64,000 bases of DNA from Brevibacterium daeguense (GTDB taxonomy: Bacteria > Actinomycetota > Actinomycetes > Actinomycetales > Brevibacteriaceae), in contig NZ_JAJTWW010000001.1 in NCBI RefSeq assembly GCF_021729135.1, forward strand, positions 372,001 to 436,000, written 5' to 3'. Below the pieces are notes generated by a model. That model was not told where the DNA came from. It saw only the letters and a program-made list of their open reading frames with translations, and did not search any database. This document shows, in pieces, positions 1 to 7,577 of the stretch. The position numbers and the translations under genes are program-made. Position 1 is the stretch's first letter. Every line of letters starts with the position of its first letter.

Positions 1-149
1 TCCTCAAGTCGGCCGTCGAGGACGGCACGCTCGAACTCACCGTCGCGGATGTGTACCCGCCGGAGAAGGCCGCCGAGGCGCACACCCGTTTCGAGCAGGG
101 CGGAGTCCGCGGACGACTGGTCATCGACCTCTCGGCCTGGGAGGACTGA
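1..149 (+). CDS. C-terminal end of an NADP-dependent alcohol dehydrogenase/quinone oxidoreductase (partial)
   Basis: Only the last 49 codons are inside the window, read from position 3 to the TGA at 147-149. The tail has the pattern seen at the end of MDR-family zinc-free quinone oxidoreductases: an acidic stretch, V-Y-P-P-E-K-A-A-E-A-H, then G-G-V-R-G-R-L-V-I-D. In that family the Ala-His helix followed by R-G-(R/K)-x-V closes the NADPH domain. The start and the catalytic core lie upstream of the window, so the substrate cannot be judged. Family assignment is by motif only. Confidence 0.6.
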   Translation, partial: LKSAVEDGTLELTVADVYPPEKAAEAHTRFEQGGVRGRLVIDLSAWED

Positions 150-203
150 CTCACCCGGCGAAAGCGAAGGTCGCCACGGCCGCCTGCACCGACACGACGT
201 CGG

Positions 204-1082
204 TCAGGCGGCCGCCGGCGTTCTGGGACGACGTGAGGTGATGACCACACCGGTCACCACGAGGATCCCGCCCAGCACCTGCATCCAGGTGATCGGCACA
301 CCGATGAACAGGCCGATCACAGCCGTGAAGAACGGGATGAGATTGAGATAGATCCCGGCGCGCGCTGCTCCCACCCCGCGGACAGCCAGGTTCCACATCA
401 GATAGGACAGGACGGAGGGGAACACCGCGATGAATGCGACGCCCAGCCAGGTCGCGCCGTCTGCGGGACCAGGTGCCTGCAGGAGCAGGGTGACGGGGAT
501 GAGGATGACGGATGCGAACAGCGCCTGCACCGCTGTGGCAGAGATCGGGGGAGAGTCCAGGAGCTTTCCGAGCACTGTGTAGGCGACCCAGACGGCGACC
601 GCGCCGAGCATGAACACGGTGCCGATCCCGAAGTCGAGGGCGACCGCCCCGCCGTCGAACCGCAGCAGCACGATGACCGCGCCCAGCAGGGACAGGCCGA
701 GCCCGAGGACCGCTGCGGGCCGCAGGCGCTCGCGAGCGACGATCACGGCGACCACGGCGATGAGCGCGGGGGAGAGGGAGTTGAGCAGCGAGGCAGAGAC
801 AGAGGTCGTGTTCGCAAGCGCCAGATAGGTCAGGAGGGCGTATCCGATGAGGCCGAGGACGCCCAGCAGGAGGAGCTTCGGCCATTCCGCGAACACCGCG
901 CGCCACTGCGGCTTCTCGATGACTGCGGCGATGACAAACAGGGGCAGCGTCGCGAGCGCCCAGCGGATCATCGTCAGGTAGAGGGGGGAGACCGAGTCCG
1001 CGATCAGCCCTCCGACGACGAAATTCCCGGCCCAGAACGCATTGGCCAGGATGAGGAAGAGATAGTTCTTCGCCTCGTGCAC
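204..1082 (-). CDS. EamA/DMT-family transporter
   Basis: A 292-residue protein that is almost all hydrophobic, with about ten membrane segments arranged as two EamA repeats. The first repeat begins with N-A-F-W-A-G-N-F near residues 14-21 and the second with V-A-V-W-V-A-Y near 162-168, the usual inverted-repeat design of drug/metabolite exporters. The start is GTG at 1082. A TAGGGT hexamer at 1089-1094 ends exactly 6 nt upstream and there is no Shine-Dalgarno sequence, which suggests a leaderless transcript. The substrate is unknown; relatives export amino acids, purines or other small metabolites. It reads away from the glycosyltransferase promoter but on the same strand, 21 nt beyond that gene's stop. 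Confidence 0.85.
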   Translation of the reverse strand: MHEAKNYLFLILANAFWAGNFVVGGLIADSVSPLYLTMIRWALATLPLFVIAAVIEKPQWRAVFAEWPKLLLLGVLGLIGYALLTYLALANTTSVSASLLNSLSPALIAVVAVIVARERLRPAAVLGLGLSLLGAVIVLLRFDGGAVALDFGIGTVFMLGAVAVWVAYTVLGKLLDSPPISATAVQALFASVILIPVTLLLQAPGPADGATWLGVAFIAVFPSVLSYLMWNLAVRGVGAARAGIYLNLIPFFTAVIGLFIGVPITWMQVLGGILVVTGVVITSRRPRTPAAA

Positions 1083-1103
1083 CCTGACACCCTATCCCTC
1101 GGG

Positions 1104-2957
1104 TCAGTCGGGGGTCGGACGCCGCCGGGCGATCTCCTGCTCCGGCTGTCGCTGCGCTCCCGTCGCTGCTCGGGTCAGATGCGAGCCGTCGCCCGGCGCC
1201 ACGATCGCCTCGACGGTGAGAGTGCGGGGCATCTGCAGGGTGCCGACGATGTCGGCCGAGCTCGCCGCCGCCGCCGCTGTCCGCTCCGCGGCCTCCCTCA
1301 CCTCATTCGCCGGGGCCTTCGCGGTCACCTCGAACTTCTCGCGATATCGGCCCAGCAGCAGCCGGCTCTGGGAGTACAGCGCGGTGGTCGCGTTGAAGCC
1401 CAGGATCGTCACCGGGTAGAGCAGCCATTGGGCGAACATCATGACGGTTCGGCGGCGGGTGTAGTGGACCGGTCGCGGCGGCAGCAGATTCCAGAAGATC
1501 ACGAGGGAGATCAGCAGGCTGATCATCGCGACCTGCTGGATCGCGCCGACGAGGAACGGCATCTGCCGCACCAGCGCGTCCGTTCCGCCCAGCTGGTGCA
1601 TGATGAGGAACGGGGTCCAGCCGCCCACCGCGATGATGAGTGACACGGCGGCCAGTGTGACGTGTCCTTCGAGCAGGCTGAGGAAGTGGACCGTGCCCTT
1701 GAGCAGGGGGGATCTGCGATTCCTGCCGAACACGCCGGCCGCCACGAACGGGACGTCGGAGGCTCCGTAGGACCAGCGGCTCAGCTGCTTGAACTGCGCG
1801 ATCATCGTCTCCCTGAGGCCGCCGGCGAGCACGGCGTCCTGGAAGATCGGCACGTGGATCGGCACCACCCGGTAGTCGCCGCGGAAGTGGAAGTACGACC
1901 GCCAGAACTGGTGTCCGTCCTCCACGATCGTCCGCTTCGACCAGAAGCCGATCTCGATCAGCGCATCGAGCGGCTGCGTGTGCGAGGCGAAGTTCCGCAG
2001 GGCGAACGGCCGCACTGTGCAGGTGAGGTTCCAGAAGCAGTTCGCCGAGGCGATCACCCGGGTGATCGCGGGCGCGTCCCAGATGTTGCTGAGGTACAGG
2101 CTGATCGGCTGGTAGGAGCGCCTCTTGCGGTCGCGGCACGCGATGAACTCGTAGGCGACGCAGTCGAAGTAGCTCTCATACGGCTTGTTGTCGCAGTCCA
2201 GCGTCGTGACGAGAACGTTCTCCGGATCCAGGCCGTGCGCTGCGGCGTACTCCGCGAGCCGGTGGCCCGCATAGGTGATGTTGGCGCCCTTGCCGGCCAG
2301 TTCCTCGGGCAGGTCCTGGGGGTGCTTGACCAGCTCGAAGGCGGCGAACCGGCTTCCGAACGTCTCCTTGAGCCGCTGGGCGGTCCGCTCCATCTCCTCT
2401 CCGCCGCGCTCCTCGTAGGCGAGGAAGATGAGGAGCTGCTCTCCGGGGGTGGAGGTGTAGCTCAGTCCGCGGATGGTGGGCGCGATGACGTCGTAGGGCT
2501 CGTTGTAGGCGGCGACGATCACCGCGTGCATCAGCTCAGAGGGGTGCGGGTAGCTCCGCGGATCTGCCTGGATCTCGGCAAGCAGCTCACGGTGGCGGTG
2601 CACCCGGAACGAATGGGCGGGAGCGGGCGGGACGCGTCTGCCGTCCAGCGTCAGGCCGATGTCCATCAGCCTGGCCGACCAGTCCACTCGGGAGGCGGCC
2701 TTGTATCGGCGGTAGCCGCGGGAGAGGTCGACCGAGCCGCGGATCGCCCGGTAGAACATGATCCCGACGACGGCGAGGACGTAGCCGGCGGCCAGGCGCG
2801 GGGAGAAGAGGGGGAGGACGAAGACCAGCAGGATCGCGGACCAGCTGATCAGGGCGGGAAGGACCTCGAAAGCGCGGTAGAGCGCACTGCGCCGACCGAG
2901 GGGGATCTCGTTGTCGGCGAGGGAGCTGGACTGTGCGCGACGGGGAACAAGGGGCAT
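1104..2957 (-). CDS. Membrane-bound family 2 glycosyltransferase
   Basis: The chosen start gives 617 residues. Two hydrophobic segments near the N terminus (about residues 31-75) are followed by a cytoplasmic GT-A domain. It carries a nucleotide-sugar binding acidic motif (T-L-D-C-D-N), an E-D-G-H acceptor or base motif and the Q-x-x-R-W signature (Q-L-S-R-W-S), then four or so C-terminal membrane helices. This is the layout of cellulose- or hyaluronan-synthase-like processive enzymes that polymerise and export a glycan. The reading frame is open 105 nt further upstream, but the ATG at 2957 is preceded by CACAAT at 2964-2969 with 6 nt between, so I place the start there. The polymer made is unknown and no glycan cluster surrounds it. 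Confidence 0.8.
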   Translation of the reverse strand: MPLVPRRAQSSSLADNEIPLGRRSALYRAFEVLPALISWSAILLVFVLPLFSPRLAAGYVLAVVGIMFYRAIRGSVDLSRGYRRYKAASRVDWSARLMDIGLTLDGRRVPPAPAHSFRVHRHRELLAEIQADPRSYPHPSELMHAVIVAAYNEPYDVIAPTIRGLSYTSTPGEQLLIFLAYEERGGEEMERTAQRLKETFGSRFAAFELVKHPQDLPEELAGKGANITYAGHRLAEYAAAHGLDPENVLVTTLDCDNKPYESYFDCVAYEFIACRDRKRRSYQPISLYLSNIWDAPAITRVIASANCFWNLTCTVRPFALRNFASHTQPLDALIEIGFWSKRTIVEDGHQFWRSYFHFRGDYRVVPIHVPIFQDAVLAGGLRETMIAQFKQLSRWSYGASDVPFVAAGVFGRNRRSPLLKGTVHFLSLLEGHVTLAAVSLIIAVGGWTPFLIMHQLGGTDALVRQMPFLVGAIQQVAMISLLISLVIFWNLLPPRPVHYTRRRTVMMFAQWLLYPVTILGFNATTALYSQSRLLLGRYREKFEVTAKAPANEVREAAERTAAAAASSADIVGTLQMPRTLTVEAIVAPGDGSHLTRAATGAQRQPEQEIARRRPTPD

Positions 2958-3081
2958 TGTCCGATTGTGGAACGACGACCGGAACATTGCAGTTGCCGGA
3001 GGGTTCCCTCCAGGTGAATGTTTCCCGCACTTCTCTCGTCGCCTGCTTGTGATCCGAATCACGAAGGATTACTGTGGGCGC

Positions 3082-4020
3082 ATGCTGCAGGCCGATCGTC
3101 GCGAGCTCATCCGCCGCCTCTCCAAGTGGCTGGAGACCATTCACTCCGCGTCCTACTTCTCTCGGGCGGTCGCCGAATCGATCGGCAGCGTCGGAGTCAG
3201 CCACCCCTCGGCCATCTACCTCGCCGGCCGGGCGGCCCCGATGGGAGCCGTGCCCGCCTCGGTGGTGGCTGCGACCTTCTACAACTTCAATCCGGCCCAT
3301 GTTCGGCGGTTCGTGCCCGAATGCTGGACAGCCGCCTCGCCGGCTGAGGTCACCCAGGCCCGCCTGGCGGGCGTGGAGGCCATGCTGGGCGGGCTGTTCG
3401 GTGCACACGGCAACGGCGGACACAGTGCCGAGCTGCCGGCGCTGGCCCGGCGGCTTGCGGATTCCCTGCGGCCCGTCCTCGCCGCGCAGCTGCCGGACGG
3501 CAGACCCCTGTTCGCCGCGCACCAGGAGCTGCTGGGCGCCGGCGTGGAAGTGCAGGATGCATCGCTGCAGCCGTTCATGGACATCTGGGTCGCGGGCACT
3601 CTGCTGCGGGAGTACCGGGGGGACGGTCACATCGGCGCGCTGCTGACCCATGATCTCTCCGGTGCCGAGGCCGTGGTGCTGCACTGCATCACCGGCACCA
3701 GCTTCCGACCGGGCGCCGCTCGCAAGAGCCGGGGATGGTCGGAGGAGGAGTGGGAGCTCACGATCGCGGGACTGCGGGACCGCGGCCTGGCGCTCGGGGC
3801 GGGGGAGAACGCCCACATCACCGAGCAGGGCGCGGCCCTCCGCGAGGAGATCGAACGTGACACGGATGCCTCGGTCGAGGCGTCGTGGAGCCCGGTGCAG
3901 GACGAGGCGCTCGTCGAGCTCGCCGGCTCCGCCAAGGACTTCGCGAAGATCGTGATCGAGGCCGAGGCGTTCCCGGCCAAGGTGTTCGCACCCGGAGCCG
4001 GGCGGACGCCTCGACGTTAG
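3082..4020 (+). CDS. SCO6745-family protein
   Basis: This 312-residue soluble protein resembles the actinobacterial SCO6745 family. The recognisable parts are Y-F-S near residue 24, the G-R-A-A-P-M-G block near residues 50-56 and A-T-F-Y-N-F-N-P shortly after; these are the best-conserved segments of the family. No catalytic function is established for it. The central and C-terminal parts look like winged-helix folds (E-E-E-W-E-L-T, then G-L-A-L-G-A-G-E-N-A-H-I-T-E-Q-G), so a regulatory or scaffold role is possible. The ATG at 3082 follows TACTGT (3070-3075) by exactly 6 nt and lacks a Shine-Dalgarno sequence. It is divergent from the glycosyltransferase, with only 124 nt between the two starts. 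Confidence 0.75.
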   Translation: MLQADRRELIRRLSKWLETIHSASYFSRAVAESIGSVGVSHPSAIYLAGRAAPMGAVPASVVAATFYNFNPAHVRRFVPECWTAASPAEVTQARLAGVEAMLGGLFGAHGNGGHSAELPALARRLADSLRPVLAAQLPDGRPLFAAHQELLGAGVEVQDASLQPFMDIWVAGTLLREYRGDGHIGALLTHDLSGAEAVVLHCITGTSFRPGAARKSRGWSEEEWELTIAGLRDRGLALGAGENAHITEQGAALREEIERDTDASVEASWSPVQDEALVELAGSAKDFAKIVIEAEAFPAKVFAPGAGRTPRR

Positions 4021-4131
4021 CGGGGCATGGCAGATCGGGCGGCTCGGGACCGGGCGGGCGCCTCGGGCGCAGGATGGCGGCGCGGAACCGGGCGCGCGAT
4101 CCGGAGGCAGGACAGCGCTTGAGCGAGCGAG

Positions 4132-4719
4132 TCAGATGCGGGAGGCGATCTCCCGTGCCTCCTCGGAGGTCGGGCCCTCCGCTCGGAAGATGGCGGAGCG
4201 GTAGTACCTGAGCTCGTTGATCGAATCCTGGATGTCGCCGAGCGCCCGGTGGCCGCCGGTCTTCGCGGGTGCCTGGAAGTACGCCCGTGGGAACCAGCGC
4301 TTCGCGAGCTCCTTGATCGAGGACACATCGATGATCCGATAGTGCAGGTGATCGACCAGTGCAGGCATCTGCTTGGCGAGGAAGTTCTTGTCGGTGCCCA
4401 CCGAATTGCCGGCCAGCGGGGCCTTGCCCGCCTCTGCGACGTGTCCGCGCACGTATTCGAGGACCATGTCCTGAGCCTGCTCGGCGCTCACACCGGCGGC
4501 GAGCTCGGGCAGCAGCCCCGAGGTCGTGTGCATCTGGGTGACGAACTCACCCATGTTCTCCAGCCCGCGCTCGGAGGGCCTGATGACGATGTCGATGCCC
4601 TCATCGATGAGCTCGAGATCGAAATCGGTGACCAGGCAGGCCACCTCGATGAGTTCGTCGGCGACCAGATCCAGGCCGGTCATCTCGCAGTCGATCCACA
4701 CAATTCTGTCGTTAGCCAC
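4132..4719 (-). CDS. orn: Oligoribonuclease
   Basis: A 195-residue DEDDh 3'-5' exonuclease that finishes RNA decay by hydrolysing short oligoribonucleotides (mainly dinucleotides, including pGpG) to mononucleotides. Exo I is at the N terminus (W-I-D-C-E-M-T-G-L, residues 8-16, giving Asp and Glu). Exo II is the N-S-V-G-T-D-K block, and Exo III is H-R-A-L-G-D near residue 158. Length and order match the family closely. The start is GTG at 4719; TAGGAT on the minus strand (4726-4731) ends 6 nt upstream, consistent with a leaderless mRNA. The product is cytosolic. It is convergent with the SCO6745 gene across a 111-nt spacer in which I see no gene. Confidence 0.95.
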   Translation of the reverse strand: MANDRIVWIDCEMTGLDLVADELIEVACLVTDFDLELIDEGIDIVIRPSERGLENMGEFVTQMHTTSGLLPELAAGVSAEQAQDMVLEYVRGHVAEAGKAPLAGNSVGTDKNFLAKQMPALVDHLHYRIIDVSSIKELAKRWFPRAYFQAPAKTGGHRALGDIQDSINELRYYRSAIFRAEGPTSEEAREIASRI

Positions 4720-4856
4720 CGTGTCATCCTATGCGTCTCGCTCCTCCGGGCGGGCTGAGTGTCCCCTCAGCCGATTCTGTAACGGTTCGGCAACGCGTCC
4801 TCTAGAATGATGCGAGCCCCAATGACCGGGTCGGGGGAATCGACGAAGGGAAATGC

Positions 4857-6491
4857 GTGCGCTACGTTGTCGCAGGGCTGCTCATCACGCTCGGCGTGAT
4901 CGTCGGAGCGGTCGGGATCCTGCAGAAGACGCTCTGGTCCCCGGACGATCGGATCACCGCGGCGGTGACGCTGGATGATCCCGGACCGCTGGTCGTCGTC
5001 GAACCCGGAGTCCTCAACCTCTACCAGACGCCCGCGACGCTGACCGTCACCGGCGAAGGCGAGCTGTCCATCTCCCAGGCCTCCAAGGAGAGCATCGACG
5101 CCTGGGTCGGTGAGACCTCGCACACCGTGATCACCGGGCTTGCAGATGAATCCACGCTCGCCGCTGAGAAGGTCGACGGCGAGCCCCGGGCGCCCAACCC
5201 GGCGGGCGGCGACCTGTTCGAGGGGCAGGTCAGCGGAGAGGTTGAAGTCACCCTCGACTGGGACTCCGAGCCGGCGCGTTCGACATTCCTCATCGCCTCC
5301 GACGGCGAGGCGCCGGCCGCCTCCACCGTCCGGATCAGCTGGCCCAACAGCGCGGGCACGCCGTGGGCGGTGCCGCTGATGATCGTCGGCGGCGTGCTGA
5401 TCGTGCTGGGCGGGCTGCTGGGCTTCCGGGACTATCGGCGCGGCCGGCAGGACCGGCAGCGCAGGGAGGCGCGCCAGGCCCGCCGTCGCAAGCTCGCCGA
5501 AACCGGCGCCGCCTTCGCGATCGTGCCCGTTGTGGCACTCGCCGGCTGCGGAGGGCCCGATCTGCCCACTGCCCAGCCCTCGGACCCGCCGGAGTCCGCG
5601 CCGCCCGCAGTCACCGAATCCCAGCTCGAGCGCATCGTCGGAGAGATCAGCACGACTGTCGCCGCCGCCGACGCGGAGACCGACGCCGAGGCGCTCGAGG
5701 CCCGCGCGGCCGGCCCGTTCCTGTCCCAGCGGCAGGGCGCCTACGAGGTCAAGCGGGCGGATGAGGACTACACCCTGCCGCCTGCCGTCGCCGCTGAGAG
5801 CCTGCAGCTGAACTTCGCCTCGGCCACGGACCAGTGGCCGCGCGTGACCACCGCGGTGACCTCGGACTCGGAGGCGGGACAGACCCAGCTCCTGGTTCTC
5901 TCCCAGGAGGACCCGCGGGCCGCCTACCGGCTGTGGGACCAGACAGTGCTCATGCCCGGTGCCGAGATCCCCGAGGTCCCGGACGCCCGGCAGGGCGCAC
6001 CGCTGCTGGCCCCTGACCAGGAGGGCCTGCTCAAGACGCCCCAGGACACGGTCAAGCAGTACGCGGACGTCCTCCAGCACGGAGCCGATTCCCGGTTCGC
6101 GGACTCCTTCACCGATGACCCGTTCCGCCAGCGGACCGCCGAAGCCCAGAAGCGCCAGCGGGACGCGCTGGCGGAGGGCAATGCCGAAGTCGAGTTCGCC
6201 TACTCCGCGGAGGGCAACGAGCTCGTCGCCCAGCAGACCGCTGACGGCGGTGCCGTCGTCACCGGCCTGATCAACGTGACGACGACCATCAGCCCCGAAT
6301 CGGTGGACGGCCGCACTGGAAAGCTGTCGATCCCGCGCCCGCAGAGCCGGGTGGTGGACCAGAGCGAGACGAGCAAGAAGCTGGTGACGAGGAACCAGCA
6401 GGTCGTCAGCTTCACCGTGCCGCCCGGTTCGGAGGGGCAGGTCGCGCTCATCGGCGCCACCGACGTGATCACCGGGGCCGAGCTCGAATAG
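4857..6491 (+). CDS. Unknown two-domain membrane protein with an internal lipobox (paralogue of the gene at 7578)
   Basis: I do not recognise a named family. The 544-residue product starts with a membrane segment (4-23), then an extracytoplasmic domain rich in beta-strand-type sequence (25-170), a second membrane segment (171-190) and a very basic cytoplasmic stretch (191-212). A third hydrophobic run ends in L-A-G-C at 228-231, a lipoprotein signal-peptidase motif in mid-protein. The remaining 310 residues are Pro/Glu/Ala-rich and then globular, without catalytic motifs. No start codon sits near residue 213, so the lipobox part is not simply a separate gene. The start is GTG with GAAGGGA at 4845-4851; TAGAAT at 4803-4808 is a likely -10. 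The paralogue at 7578 has the same order of parts, and the two flank a thioredoxin-like gene, so all three may act together at the membrane. Confidence 0.6.
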   Translation: MRYVVAGLLITLGVIVGAVGILQKTLWSPDDRITAAVTLDDPGPLVVVEPGVLNLYQTPATLTVTGEGELSISQASKESIDAWVGETSHTVITGLADESTLAAEKVDGEPRAPNPAGGDLFEGQVSGEVEVTLDWDSEPARSTFLIASDGEAPAASTVRISWPNSAGTPWAVPLMIVGGVLIVLGGLLGFRDYRRGRQDRQRREARQARRRKLAETGAAFAIVPVVALAGCGGPDLPTAQPSDPPESAPPAVTESQLERIVGEISTTVAAADAETDAEALEARAAGPFLSQRQGAYEVKRADEDYTLPPAVAAESLQLNFASATDQWPRVTTAVTSDSEAGQTQLLVLSQEDPRAAYRLWDQTVLMPGAEIPEVPDARQGAPLLAPDQEGLLKTPQDTVKQYADVLQHGADSRFADSFTDDPFRQRTAEAQKRQRDALAEGNAEVEFAYSAEGNELVAQQTADGGAVVTGLINVTTTISPESVDGRTGKLSIPRPQSRVVDQSETSKKLVTRNQQVVSFTVPPGSEGQVALIGATDVITGAELE

Positions 6492-6595
6492 GAGCTGACC
6501 GCACCGGCCGCGCTTGAGCACCCGAGCCCCAGGACGCCGTCGGCAGCAGCACAGACATCCCAGTCAACCGACTCTTCGAACGAAAGGACCAGCTC

Positions 6596-7570
6596 GTGAC
6601 AACTCCGCAGCAGTCGCAGAACTCCCAGGCCGATCAGGGCCTGGACCTGTCTGCCGTCCGCAGCCGCCCCCAGCGGGGGGAGCAGCCGCCGAACGGAGGA
6701 CAGGGGACTCCCGCGCAGGCGCAGGCGCAGGCCGCCGGCGCCTCGCTGCCGCCCAACGCCGTCGAGGTGCCCGCCCTCGTCTTCGACGTCACCGAGGAGA
6801 CCTTCAACGACGTCGTGGCGCTGTCGCGGGACGTGCCCGTCGTCATCGACCTGTGGGCCGACTGGTGCGGCCCCTGCAAGCAGCTCTCGCCCATCCTCGA
6901 CAGGGTCGTGTCCGACCTCGGCGGTCGCCTGGTGCTCGCCAAGGTCGACGTCGACGCGAACCCGCGCATCCAGCAGATGTTCCAGGTGCAGTCGATCCCC
7001 ACCGTGGTGGCCATCGTCCAGGGCCAGCCGGTGCCGCTGTTCCAGGGCGCGCAGCCCGAACCGCAGGTGCGGCAGGTCTTCGACCAGCTGCTGCAGGCTG
7101 CCGCCCAGGCAGGCATGGACAAGATCGCCGTCCCGGCCGGAACGACCCCGGCCGAGCAGCCGCCGAAGCACCCCGAGGCGCTCGCCGCGCTGGAGGCGGG
7201 CGACCTCGACACCGCCGCCGAGATCTACCGGAAGGCGCTCGCCGCAGCCCCCGCGGACGCGGACGCCAAGCTCGGGCTGGCCCGCGTGAGCCTGCTCGCC
7301 CGCACCCGGGACCTCGACCCGACGGCGGTCCGACAGGCAGCGGCCGACGATCCCGCGTCGGTGACCGCAGCACTCGACTGCGCGGACCTCGACGTGGCCG
7401 GCGGCCACGTCGAGGACGCGTTCAGCCGGCTGCTCACGGTCCTGACCACGAGCTCGGGCGACGACAGGGAGCAGATTCGCCTGCGCCTGCTCGAGCTGTT
7501 CGACGTCGTCGGCGCCGAGGACCCCCGGGTCGTCAAGGCGCGCGCTCGACTGATGCGGGCCCTGTTCTGA
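6596..7570 (+). CDS. YbbN-like co-chaperone: thioredoxin domain plus TPR-like C terminus
   Basis: The 324-residue protein has a disordered Gln/Pro-rich N terminus (1-55), a thioredoxin fold (about 60-170) with an intact W-C-G-P-C active site and the cis-Pro loop S-I-P-T, then Ala-rich helical TPR-like repeats to the end. This is the CnoX/YbbN layout. In that family the thioredoxin part pairs with redox-sensitive clients and the TPR part delivers them to chaperones; many members have lost the Cys pair, but this one keeps it. It is probably cytosolic. The start is GTG at 6596, preceded by AAAGGA at 6581-6586. The next gene starts 7 nt after the stop, and the gene on the other side is a paralogue of that one. 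Confidence 0.85.
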   Translation: MTTPQQSQNSQADQGLDLSAVRSRPQRGEQPPNGGQGTPAQAQAQAAGASLPPNAVEVPALVFDVTEETFNDVVALSRDVPVVIDLWADWCGPCKQLSPILDRVVSDLGGRLVLAKVDVDANPRIQQMFQVQSIPTVVAIVQGQPVPLFQGAQPEPQVRQVFDQLLQAAAQAGMDKIAVPAGTTPAEQPPKHPEALAALEAGDLDTAAEIYRKALAAAPADADAKLGLARVSLLARTRDLDPTAVRQAAADDPASVTAALDCADLDVAGGHVEDAFSRLLTVLTTSSGDDREQIRLRLLELFDVVGAEDPRVVKARARLMRALF

Positions 7571-7577
7571 GCGTCGG

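Noticed and set aside
1662..3017. Long open frame opposite the glycosyltransferase
   Set aside because: It is a mirror frame of a well-supported gene; the composition is Arg/Gly/Val-rich without motifs.
2957..3062. Longer N terminus of the glycosyltransferase (starts at 3062 or 2987)
   Set aside because: The added residues are non-conserved and basic, and they would overlap the promoter/start (CACAAT-N6-ATG) at 2957-2969 and nearly meet the divergent gene at 3082.
4767..6521. 584-codon open frame on the minus strand opposite the 4857 gene
   Set aside because: High-GC shadow frame; it lacks a promoter or ribosome-binding site, and the + strand product has clear membrane and lipobox structure with a matching paralogue.
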